Source of the DNA: Flavobacteriales bacterium | GTDB taxonomy: Bacteria; Bacteroidota; Bacteroidia; Flavobacteriales; Flavobacteriaceae | Assembly (NCBI GenBank): GCA_003232435.1 | Contig: QIJL01000403.1 | Coordinates: forward strand, 1 to 49,150 | Direction: 5' to 3' | DNA: 49,150 nucleotides | Shown: positions 34,657-42,750 of the stretch, piece by piece | Numbering within the stretch: the first letter of the stretch is position 1 | How the letters are laid out: every line of letters begins with the position of its first letter | Translations under genes and position numbers: made by a program | Notes under the pieces: model-generated | The model's input: only the letters and a program-made list of their open reading frames with translations | Told to the model about the DNA's origin: nothing | The model's database searches: none

Positions 34657-35075
34657 AAGGATTCCTCATAGGCAAGTTTTAGGCAGATACGGAGTTTCCA
34701 GACTGCATCTGCCTCCAGAGGGATGGAGATGCCTAGCGAGCCTCTATACCCATTGATAAAATAATTCCCGTTGTTTGCCAGGATTACTTTTATTGTCTTA
34801 CTGCGACTACGATATCGATGCACCAGGTTCAGCAATTCCCCACCCTGTGTGTGGTTAAAAGCAACGCCTAATTTTCCAAGGTCATCTCTTGAAAGCCTGA
34901 ACACCAGTTTGTTTTCCCAATCGTATTTACTCTTTCCGCTTCGTGGGAGCGTTTTTTCCATGCCGGGAAAAGTCTTGGCCATCTCCAGCCAGACGCTCCA
35001 TTCTTCCTGATAGACTTTCATTCCGATCCGGAGCGCACCGGATCCCCGATACCAGTTTTCTTCAAATTCTTTCAT
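34611..35075 (-). CDS. Whirly/MRP-like ssDNA-binding protein (candidate)
   Basis: 154 residues. An N-terminal YRGSGALRI strand, a central block KYDWENKLVFRLSRDDLGKL (50-69) and a later strand KTIKVILANNGNYFINGY followed by ISIPLEADAVWKLRICLKLA reproduce the order and spacing of Whirly domains, whose signature is YDW-x2-K...F-x-LS-x2-E-x-G. Whirly and MRP proteins bind single-stranded nucleic acid. A role in replication or protection of transferred single strands fits the element but is inference. First gene of the leftward operon; the start ATG is 35075. Confidence 0.5.
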   Translation of the reverse strand: MKEFEENWYRGSGALRIGMKVYQEEWSVWLEMAKTFPGMEKTLPRSGKSKYDWENKLVFRLSRDDLGKLGVAFNHTQGGELLNLVHRYRSRSKTIKVILANNGNYFINGYRGSLGISIPLEADAVWKLRICLKLAYEESLCNENVFEKQRTCSM

Positions 35076-35082
35076 ATCTAAT

Positions 35083-35104
35083 TCTATGCAGAATCTATGC
35101 AGAA
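35083..35104. repeat. Tandem 11-base direct repeat TCTATGCAGAA
   Basis: Two perfect copies abut at 35083-35093 and 35094-35104, just upstream of the start of the leftward Whirly-like gene. Position suggests an operator for the small DNA-binding protein or RHH protein of the same operon. A 12-base A/T palindrome (AATATTAATATT) follows at 35137-35148. Confidence 0.4.
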
Positions 35105-35700
35105 ATCAAACAATAAAAAAAAGGTTCAACACATCAAATATTAATATTGGAGGAACACCACGTCCTAACCTTATTTCAAGTGGATGGATATCGTGGATGA
35201 CAATAAGGTCACTAAGCTGACCCATCTACTAACTGAACATTCAGTTACCGCAAAGAAGCTTCTCCCCCCAAAAAAACCATCCATTCATCTCCCTGCAGCC
35301 CTGCATGCTCGATCCTTTGCCTTCCTCGCGGGGGAAACTCATGAAAAATCATGGGAACTCTGGGATAGGGGCCGGCAAGGGAAGGTATGGGAGGGCTGGG
35401 TCACGGGTATGGCTTTCTCGGAGGGGATAAAATAGGGACTGTTGGGTGGGTTTTGGGCCGGAAAAGATGTATTGCGCTAACTGAATGTTCAGTTAGATTG
35501 TGTAGGGGGGGTTTGAAATATCTGCGTAGACTTCTTTTGTTGTACGCCCTAGCTTATTTCCTATTATCGAATCTTGAGATCAATCAAAAACTGTGCACTC
35601 TTTCAGGTCAAATTTGTCCTCTCTTCGGAGGACTCACTCCCCCATTAAAAAAATTGGAAACCCCTTCGGGACTAGAGGATAAAAGTTAAAGAACAGCGGG
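35105..35700. other. Long gap with two operator-like palindromes
   Basis: No gene is supported. A weak rightward frame at 35184-35435 lacks a ribosome site. The strongest features are two palindromes, CTAACTGAACATTCAGTTAC (35229-35248) and CTAACTGAATGTTCAGTTAG (35477-35496), which are the same sequence in opposite orientation apart from the last base. They look like TetR-family operators, but no TetR gene is near. Confidence 0.5.
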
Positions 35701-38319
35701 CTACTGAACTTTTTTGACGCAACGAAATCCAATATTAAAGTACCGAGTAAATGGTTCAGTCCTATTATGGCTCGTACAGAGCGTAAAAGCCTGTTTGTTG
35801 ATCCAGGAGCCGCCGCGAAGCACTTCTCTGTCTTTACCTTTGTCATCCAAGTGATCGATCCACTCCCATATATTTCCCGCCATCTGAGCACATCCAGAGG
35901 GATTGTCTAACTTAGGATAGCTCTCGACGGAAACAACCTTTTTAAGTCCTGATTCTTCTGTGTTACACTTTTCTGTATCAAAGACATTCCCCCAGGGATA
36001 CCGTCTCCCACTTCTTCCACGTGCCGCCTTCTCCCACTGGATTTCTGTCGGAAGGGACAGGCCATATGCATAGGAATAGGCTTTTGCCCCATACCATGAG
36101 ACATAAATGACGGGATAATTCCCATAGTTCTTCATAACCTTGTATAGATCTTCTTCTTTAACAAGTCTGCATCGTTCATTTTTATAGCTTCCATCAAGAT
36201 CGATCCATTTTCTTAAGGTGTTTTGATCCGGTTTCGTTTGATTGAGAAATTTACAGTAGTCTTCATTAATTACCGGGAATTTATCCATCATGTACGCTTC
36301 CTTTACATCCAGAAGCTCGACAGGCCACTCATCTTTATGTTCATAAGAACCGTAAAGAAATTCTCCTTTGGGAATCAAGATCATATTGCCTTCGGGTTTT
36401 TTTGCTGAGAATGCGTTCTGTCGCTCTTCTTCCCTGAAAATCTCTTCAAGCCACTTTCTCGCCTTTTCATGCGACTTTGCCAGCGTATCTCGTACTTGCA
36501 AGGCATAGGTTCTTACTTGGTCGCTTTCGATTTTAAACAGGATGTCATGCCAGAATGCAATTTCGCTTTCTGGGTCTTCGGATTGAAGTGTGATCAGTTC
36601 GGAGAAGAAAAGACCGAGTTCCTGTTGATCGTAGGTCAGTTGGTGCAGTGTTTGAAAGAGTTTCTCGGCTTCTCCTCCTTCGCGCATGATTACTAATTGT
36701 TTTGCGGCAAAATATTCCTGAAAATTGGCGTGGTGATATTGATGTGTTTTTCCTTCAGATATCCCGGGAATAGCTTTGATGTCGGATTTTGATTCGATGT
36801 CTAGTACATGCTTGACCATACTAATCAAAAGTTCCGCCTGTTCCATTTCACCCAGGTGTTTATAAAAACGTCTGGCATTTTTCTTATGAAAAATTTGTTT
36901 TTCGCCTTTTGTAAGGAGTAGAAGAGAAAGCTCACTTAATTCGTCAAGCAAAACCTCATAAAAATATTCTGGCCGTTTGACTCCCGCTCTTCTATCATTC
37001 TTGAGCTGTTTTTCCATGAGGCGTTCGGTAAATCTTTCGAAAAGTTCTGCTTTCCCTCTGATCTGCGCCACTTGCCCGTCAAGGGCCAGAGACTTCACCA
37101 GCTTGGCTAAAAGCGGAATGGAAACGAGATCTTTTGGTACCTTCCTGAGCAAGGGTTTGATCGGGAAACGCGCCCCGAAATATCTTGAAAGTTGATCCTC
37201 ATCAAATGTTTGGATTGTATAGCCTTGAAGACCATCCACGTGGGTTTCGAGTTCCTTCAAGCGATGGGGTCGGGTGCTGATGATTAAAGACGCGTTGCCG
37301 ATCGCCTTATTTATAAAATTGTGGATGATGGATGTTTGTGAGATATCGATCTGGTCATAGGCATCGATGATGAAGATGATCCGGTTCTTTCTTAAAAGTT
37401 GGCTGATCAGGCCCTTGGTCTTGGCTTCCTTGAGTCCAATTTGTCTCAGCGCGGGTTCCAAGCGGGTTTCGATCTTTTTTTTAAGGTCGGCTAATTCTCC
37501 CGATTGAATGTCGGCGGTGTGGAGGTAGAGTGCGAGTTTTTTTTCGTTAAGAAACTTCATTTCAAGGTGAAGCATGAACAGGGTCTTTCCAACACCAGCG
37601 TTTCCGATAAAAACCATCCGCTTCCCTTGTTGCTTAATTATTTCATCATCAATGGATGTGACAGGTTCTGGCTTGCCTTCCCCGTCATTTCCCAAGCAAT
37701 CAATACGATTTTCGACATAGCAAAATTCCTTTGCATGGTCTTTACCTTCTCCTATTTTTTTGTCGAACTCTTTTTTTAGATCTTTGATCTGATCTTGGCA
37801 GTAGACGTCAATAATGTCTTGAACCTCTTGAGAGGAGATGTAGGTATCGAGACGATTAATGATTCTGCGCTGATCTTCTGGTTGCAAGAAGGGATTATTT
37901 TTGATCTCCAAACGGAGGTAGTCCCAGAAATAACCAAAGATCAATTCAAAGTGATCAGGAGGGAGTAAGGCGTAAACGGTATTCTGAACCTCTCGTTGAT
38001 AGGCCGCATAGAGTTTACCGCTATCAGGGCCTTCAAATTGCGTATCTGTAAAAAACCGCATGTATTCTTCGACAAAGGCCGGGTTTTTGAAAAGGGATTT
38101 TCCAAAGTGTTCTTCTAAGTGTCCCACCTCTATCGGTAATGCCTCGGTCTTAGACAAAAGGGTTTTGTAGGCGCTGTGGATGCCTCGGACGAGGGCTGCA
38201 CGCTTTTGGACGTCATTGAGGACATTTTTTATGAAGGGATCGACAGCTTTTTTCGCTAAATCTAAAAAGATATCCCCTAAAAGATTTTTTGCTAAAGCGA
38301 GTGTGAAGACTTCAAGCAT
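35701..38319 (-). CDS. NACHT/STAND NTPase with C-terminal FGE-sulfatase-like domain
   Basis: 872 residues. Residues 1-220 are helical and of unknown function. A NACHT domain follows with Walker A GNAGVGKT (239-246) and Walker B IIFIIDAYDQID (314-325), then helical regions to about 640. The C-terminus (646-872) is an FGE-sulfatase/C-type-lectin-like domain (ILIPKGEFLYGS ... PTEIQWEKAARG, YPWGN, LRGGSW, GFRCVKK). The paired active-site cysteines of true formylglycine enzymes are not evident, so it is probably a sensor or binding domain. NACHT proteins are used in bacterial immunity; a defence role here is inference. ATG 38319 has AGGAA upstream. Confidence 0.88.
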   Translation of the reverse strand: MLEVFTLALAKNLLGDIFLDLAKKAVDPFIKNVLNDVQKRAALVRGIHSAYKTLLSKTEALPIEVGHLEEHFGKSLFKNPAFVEEYMRFFTDTQFEGPDSGKLYAAYQREVQNTVYALLPPDHFELIFGYFWDYLRLEIKNNPFLQPEDQRRIINRLDTYISSQEVQDIIDVYCQDQIKDLKKEFDKKIGEGKDHAKEFCYVENRIDCLGNDGEGKPEPVTSIDDEIIKQQGKRMVFIGNAGVGKTLFMLHLEMKFLNEKKLALYLHTADIQSGELADLKKKIETRLEPALRQIGLKEAKTKGLISQLLRKNRIIFIIDAYDQIDISQTSIIHNFINKAIGNASLIISTRPHRLKELETHVDGLQGYTIQTFDEDQLSRYFGARFPIKPLLRKVPKDLVSIPLLAKLVKSLALDGQVAQIRGKAELFERFTERLMEKQLKNDRRAGVKRPEYFYEVLLDELSELSLLLLTKGEKQIFHKKNARRFYKHLGEMEQAELLISMVKHVLDIESKSDIKAIPGISEGKTHQYHHANFQEYFAAKQLVIMREGGEAEKLFQTLHQLTYDQQELGLFFSELITLQSEDPESEIAFWHDILFKIESDQVRTYALQVRDTLAKSHEKARKWLEEIFREEERQNAFSAKKPEGNMILIPKGEFLYGSYEHKDEWPVELLDVKEAYMMDKFPVINEDYCKFLNQTKPDQNTLRKWIDLDGSYKNERCRLVKEEDLYKVMKNYGNYPVIYVSWYGAKAYSYAYGLSLPTEIQWEKAARGRSGRRYPWGNVFDTEKCNTEESGLKKVVSVESYPKLDNPSGCAQMAGNIWEWIDHLDDKGKDREVLRGGSWINKQAFTLCTSHNRTEPFTRYFNIGFRCVKKVQ

Positions 38320-38769
38320 TTCTATTCCTGATGATTGGGGGTTGATTGACCTACAAGGTATTTTAGGAAGGGATTATAGCAGAAGGTTTATTCGATATCA
38401 TAAGTGCCGTGATTCGCAACGTATCCGATAATTTTCAGGTGTTGGGTTCTTAAGACTTCGTAGATGGTAGAAATATCGCTCCGTTCCTTCCTGAAAGTGA
38501 GTGTTGTGATTTACTCAATTCTATGCATCCTTTTAGGTGGTAATTGGTGAAAGGCAGGTATTTCCTTTGTGATCTGAATATTAAACGTTGCAATATTATA
38601 CCAAGACGATCATATTCTTGATGGTCCTGAAGGAATGGGACAACCTGGAGATTAGTAGCGAACGGGGCCATACAGTCGATCAAGTGGACGTGCGCTCTTC
38701 ATCTCTGGGTAACCCAGAAAGGGCTAGTAGAATCTGCTATATAATCCCAATAAAACATTAACTACCCTT
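38320..38769. other. Gap between NACHT gene and kinase gene
   Basis: No supported gene (a leftward 77-codon frame at 38450-38683 has no ribosome site). Its right end carries a promoter-like TATAAT and a 15-base palindrome, listed separately. The rest shows no repeats or structured RNA that I can recognise. Confidence 0.6.
38704..38745 (+). promoter_or_regulatory. Palindrome and -10 box upstream of the kinase gene
   Basis: A perfect 15-base dyad TCTGGGTAACCCAGA lies at 38704-38718. A TATAAT -10 follows at 38740-38745, about 70 bases before the kinase ATG. No good -35 is seen at the correct spacing, and the dyad ends at the -35 position, so it could bind an activator or repressor of this operon. 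Confidence 0.4.
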
Positions 38770-38814
38770 GTGCAGGTAAACTTGGGGTGTCGACTTGAGG
38801 TAGGTCATCACACA

Positions 38815-39780
38815 ATGGAAAATCAACCGACATTTTATGCTAAAGGCGATCCGACAGGGAAAACCTACCGAAAACAATTGGAACAAGGCTCGATTGTGAC
38901 CGTCCTCGAAGAAAAGTTTGAGATAGCCAGTCTCCTTGGGGTAGGTGCGGCGGGCGTGACCTACGAGGCACGCGAAGAGGGTGGTTCTGGCCGTCGCGTG
39001 GCCCTCAAGTTCCTTCAGCCGCTTCCACATTTTCTTAACTTAAATGGACAATTGGTCGACGAAAAATTTATTCGGCGGTTCAAATATGAAGCCAGGATTT
39101 CAGAAATTGGACCCCACCCAAACGTTGTCTCCGTCCTTAGATTTTCTCCCGGAAAGCTCTCTGCTGATTCCATGCCGCGATGGGTGATACCTCCCTTAAT
39201 CATCATGGAACTCGCCGGTGAAGGTACTCTGAGGAAGAAGATGTCTCAGACCTTTGATGAGAACGAATGCTTAATTTGGACCAACACGCTCCTTAAAGCC
39301 CTTGCCCATCTACATCGCCATGGAGTCGTGCACAGAGACGTGAAACCAGACAATATCCTGTTTCATGGTGGGGTCTTAAAGCTGGGGGACCACGGCGTTG
39401 CCAGATGGCCATCTGGCATCCTTGCGGATGACTCGTCACCTGGCACGATGACTGGAGCATTTGTCGGGACTCATAGATATGCCCCACCCCAGCTCGGTGT
39501 GTCCGAACCAGGAGAGCGTTTTCAACGAGACTCGTACAGACTGGACATGTTCAGCGCTGGTGCCACTATTGCGGAAATCTGGGGCTTTAAATGGAACCAT
39601 AATTTAGGGGAGCACATAGGCAGCGTCAGCTTTGAAAACTGGGTCAAGAATACCCCTCTACTCATCCAGCGTATTATCAGAAAAACCGTTACGAAATCTT
39701 GGGACCGTTATTATTCTGCTGTATGTGCTGTCGAGGATGTTTGTCATTTTTCAAGCAGCCTATCTGCCAAGGGACAATAA
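38815..39780 (+). CDS. Hanks-type Ser/Thr protein kinase
   Basis: 321 residues from ATG 38815; no membrane helix or sensor domain, so cytosolic. All catalytic motifs are present: glycine loop GVGAAGV (42-48), Lys65 in VALKFL, Glu92, HRDVKPDN (173-180), a DHG in place of DFG (Asp192 kept) and DMFSAGA. The activation segment ends in GTHRYAPPQ, where APE is usual. The stop is five bases before the next gene's ATG, so kinase and nucleotidyltransferase are one operon. Substrate unknown; the partner protein is the first candidate. Confidence 0.9.
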   Translation: MENQPTFYAKGDPTGKTYRKQLEQGSIVTVLEEKFEIASLLGVGAAGVTYEAREEGGSGRRVALKFLQPLPHFLNLNGQLVDEKFIRRFKYEARISEIGPHPNVVSVLRFSPGKLSADSMPRWVIPPLIIMELAGEGTLRKKMSQTFDENECLIWTNTLLKALAHLHRHGVVHRDVKPDNILFHGGVLKLGDHGVARWPSGILADDSSPGTMTGAFVGTHRYAPPQLGVSEPGERFQRDSYRLDMFSAGATIAEIWGFKWNHNLGEHIGSVSFENWVKNTPLLIQRIIRKTVTKSWDRYYSAVCAVEDVCHFSSSLSAKGQ

Positions 39781-39785
39781 AAAAG

Positions 39786-42242
39786 ATGCTTCAGAGTATT
39801 GCCGACCTAGACATCGCCAGTATTCTCGCAGCCTCACCCGATGGGGATAATGTATACCGCCTTGCGAGAGGCAATATTAAGAAAAGTCGCAAGACAAACG
39901 AAGGATTATTACTAATCAAGCCAGGAGGCACATTCAACGAAGCCACGTTGACGGAAATCTTCCGAAGAATCTTCGCGTTCCCATGTGGTGTGCTCGGTAT
40001 CCGAGTTTATGGTGGCCAATATATCGCTTGCAACGACTTGTTTGAAAAACAATACCCAGAGCCCACAAAGCTCGCTACTGGCACTCGGAAACTCGACAAA
40101 CTTGACTACGATCGCGCCCGATCCTTTTATGACGTACCAGAGTTTCGAGTGCGGTTTGGTCACTCATATAGCCCTGAACTTATAGTTGGAGCCACCGCCG
40201 TTGAGAGAAAGTATAACTTGTCCCCGTCTGATGTGTCACAGATGTGGGATTCCGGTAGAAAAAAAGACCTGTTTCATAATCACAGATTCGATGGGCTCAA
40301 TAAGATCGGTTTCCAAAAGAGCGTTTTCCCCATTTCCATCGGTTCGGAGGTTGTGCTCATACTAAACGGCTATGTTCCGGGATATCGCGCTCTGTTCGAG
40401 GATTTTCAAAACCGCGTCGTGGCGGTTTGGCTTACGACTGACCGTCCATGGGCAGATGTACGTGACAGGTTGGTTGGTGGACAGTCTGCTCCCCACGAAT
40501 GCAAGTCTGGCTCTATCCGTAGGGATGCCTACGCCAATATCATACCAATCGAGAACTCCCACGTGGATGGTCAACGTAACGTCGTTCACGCCAGTGCCAA
40601 CCTAGTCGAGGCATCTTTGGAGTTGGTCACGTGGTTCGAAGTCAAGGTTAGCGATACTCTGTTTGGCGACCGTTTTCAGGACCGAGTGAGGGATGTCGAT
40701 ATTCGGACATTGTGGACCGCGCCTGGTCATACGTTCGTCGAGACTCGTGACGACGATCTGCGTGCTACGATTGACGCTTGCATTAAGGAGATCTGGTACA
40801 TTCAGACGGAGAATGAAGGACGCTCGCAAGTATTCAATGATCTACTGAATGCTCTACAGAATTCGACCGGCCTCTCAACTGGGACACTCGCCCGCGATGG
40901 TGTCATCCGGACGTTGGTTTCTGGTGGAGTGGACCTCAACCTTGCTGGCAAACGCCTCTTCAAGAATGCCACTGTGCGAGGCCTGCTTAGCGAAGTAGCG
41001 GCTGTGTACAGCCAGGCGGCCAACGTAATTTTAGATCAGTGGACCCGTGATGAGATAAGCTCAGAGATAGCGGCCGAGGCAGTCCGGATCTGCGCTTCGG
41101 ATGCTTATCTGGTTCTTCGAAACGAGACGTTCTTCCCTCCAGAGTTAATCGACGAAATCGGTGCGACAATGGCTGAGCAGGCGATTAGTAGCGCAATGCG
41201 AATTTACGATAATGCCTGCGCTGAAATTAGGATAAAACTCGGCTTATTCGAGAATGAGGCGGTAATTCACAAGGAAGTGATGGTTGCTACGATGGCGGAG
41301 TCCGAAGCGTGGCGAGAGTTTCTAGCTACAGATAACGCGAGGCCCATCGCGGTCCCCCCAGATTGCGAGACAGTTGGACTGATTCTGGCGGGGGGACGGT
41401 CGACTCGCGTGCGGACAACAGTACCGAAGGCGTTGCTACCTGTCGGTAAAGAACCGATGCTGAATATGGTTCTGAGGGCATTACAGGCATCGACTTGTAC
41501 TAAGATTTTCTGTGCAGTTGGCTGGCGGAACGACCTAATGGCAAAGATTCTTGGTAAGTGGGACTCCTATTTGGATGTGGAACCTTTAGTGTACAGTAAA
41601 ACCCCTGGACTCGGACTGCGAGTCGCCACTTGTCTCCATCAGTTGCGTGAATTCCATGGCAACATCGTGATTGCCTACTGCGACATGCCGGGAATTTCCC
41701 CCGTCGACATAATCCGATTATTGGATCAGGTAAAAACAGAAGATGCCATCGCGGGGATTCTCACCGCTAGGACCGATAGATTATCCGGGCATATCCAGAG
41801 GCTGAAAAGCCGAGTCTCCGGGGTCGTTCAGGGCCGAATGGATCCGAATTTCTACTCCGAGGAGCGGGACTACGGAGTGAATGTGTTCAGGAACTCTTCA
41901 CTACTTCGAGAGACCCTACTTGGTTGCCGGAATGACAACCCGAGACGTGAGTACATTCTTGCCGATGTCTTCTCAGCTCTGCATCGGAGTGGACTGCCAG
42001 TCGCAGACGTCGACGCAAAAAATAGCATTATGTTCGGGGTGGACACACCTCAAGACTTGGTTCTGTTGGGCTCAGGTCTGCACAAGCGGCTAGGTAACTG
42101 CTTCGAGACCCAGAGAATTGGCCCGAGCATTGCCGAGGCATTTTTGTTATCCTACAACCTCCCAATCGGAGCTGACGAGATAGCAAAGGATGTAGCTGAA
42201 GCCCTTACAGGACGTTTTCGTCCAGTCCTTTTCCTGCGATGA
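39786..42242 (+). CDS. NDK-like and GlmU-like nucleotidyltransferase fusion
   Basis: 818 residues from ATG 39786 (AAGGGA ten bases upstream); the longer open frame lies in the kinase gene. Residues 38-285 carry nucleoside diphosphate kinase signatures: GLLLIKPGGTF, GSIRRD and NVVHAS with His268 in the catalytic position, but with an insertion of about 90 residues. Residues 290-525 are helical and unknown. Residues 529-765 are a sugar-nucleotide-type nucleotidyltransferase: LILAGGRSTRVR, PKALLPVGKEPML, YCDMPG with metal-binding Asp633 and GVDTPQDL. Codon third positions are more G/C-rich than in the transfer genes. The combination with a protein kinase is not one I know. Confidence 0.75.
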   Translation: MLQSIADLDIASILAASPDGDNVYRLARGNIKKSRKTNEGLLLIKPGGTFNEATLTEIFRRIFAFPCGVLGIRVYGGQYIACNDLFEKQYPEPTKLATGTRKLDKLDYDRARSFYDVPEFRVRFGHSYSPELIVGATAVERKYNLSPSDVSQMWDSGRKKDLFHNHRFDGLNKIGFQKSVFPISIGSEVVLILNGYVPGYRALFEDFQNRVVAVWLTTDRPWADVRDRLVGGQSAPHECKSGSIRRDAYANIIPIENSHVDGQRNVVHASANLVEASLELVTWFEVKVSDTLFGDRFQDRVRDVDIRTLWTAPGHTFVETRDDDLRATIDACIKEIWYIQTENEGRSQVFNDLLNALQNSTGLSTGTLARDGVIRTLVSGGVDLNLAGKRLFKNATVRGLLSEVAAVYSQAANVILDQWTRDEISSEIAAEAVRICASDAYLVLRNETFFPPELIDEIGATMAEQAISSAMRIYDNACAEIRIKLGLFENEAVIHKEVMVATMAESEAWREFLATDNARPIAVPPDCETVGLILAGGRSTRVRTTVPKALLPVGKEPMLNMVLRALQASTCTKIFCAVGWRNDLMAKILGKWDSYLDVEPLVYSKTPGLGLRVATCLHQLREFHGNIVIAYCDMPGISPVDIIRLLDQVKTEDAIAGILTARTDRLSGHIQRLKSRVSGVVQGRMDPNFYSEERDYGVNVFRNSSLLRETLLGCRNDNPRREYILADVFSALHRSGLPVADVDAKNSIMFGVDTPQDLVLLGSGLHKRLGNCFETQRIGPSIAEAFLLSYNLPIGADEIAKDVAEALTGRFRPVLFLR

Positions 42243-42392
42243 GAGAGTCTCACTTTAAATGCTATTCGTAACATGACGACGTATTCTGTGGTTGGGTAGA
42301 GGGCATAGTGAAATTTCATCAGGATTCCCCAGTAAAATCCAAACCCATTGGATTTTTCGGTAATTCTAAATAAAGCCATGCTGAAAAAAGGC

Positions 42393-42431
42393 AAAAAAAA
42401 AGAGCCCCCCAGCAATGGGAGGCTCTTTTTT
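42393..42431. terminator. Bidirectional intrinsic terminator
   Basis: A nine-base stem (42402-42410 with 42417-42425) has a six-base loop. On the minus strand it is GAGCCTCCC paired with GGGGGGCTC (one G-T pair) and is followed by a run of T; on the plus strand it has one mismatch and a T-run (42426-42431). It serves the rightward kinase operon and the leftward small gene that ends at 42444. The gap 42243-42392 shows nothing else. Confidence 0.8.
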
Positions 42432-42443
42432 GAAGATTTACTG

Positions 42444-42668
42444 CTAATCAAACCATGATTTTAATTGTTGATCCGCGAGCCTAATTGCCGCTGTTATTTC
42501 TTTTTTCCCCTCCTTTATTTCAAGAATTGTTTTGCCTTTGATTTCTAGGATATGAGAGTCGTAGTTACAAACGAACATGAGAACGCTGTTGCTGTATTTT
42601 ACGACGCGTGTTGCCGGTTTATGACAGGAGAGATTGTTACATTCTTTATTCACAGGATTTTTGGTCAT
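42444..42668 (-). CDS. Small Cys-rich unknown protein
   Basis: 74 residues. Four possible zinc ligands (Cys10, Cys15, Cys34, His39 in CNNLSCHKPATR ... FVCNYDSH) suggest a small zinc-binding module, followed by a charged helix rich in Lys and Glu. A ribosome site (GGGGAT) precedes the ATG. It follows the helicase gene in the same direction, with a gap of 82 bases. Not recognised. Confidence 0.6.
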   Translation of the reverse strand: MTKNPVNKECNNLSCHKPATRVVKYSNSVLMFVCNYDSHILEIKGKTILEIKEGKKEITAAIRLADQQLKSWFD

Positions 42669-42750
42669 AGAATCCCCGTCAAATTAAATAAGTTTCTTCA
42701 AATTTCGTTGTTGAATTATTTGGAAATGGATGGAGGGAACATTTCGTGAT

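Noticed and set aside
35184-35435. 83-codon rightward frame in the gap
   Set aside because: No ribosome site or domain, and one operator palindrome lies inside it.
37570-38319. Diversity-generating retroelement target, because of the FGE/C-type-lectin-like C-terminus
   Set aside because: No reverse transcriptase, template repeat or adenine-biased variable repeat is visible in the window.
41370-42080. MobA molybdenum cofactor enzyme
   Set aside because: The motif LAGGRSTR is shared with MobA, but PKALLPVGKEP and GVDTPQDL fit the GlmU/sugar-nucleotide group; no Mo-cofactor genes nearby.
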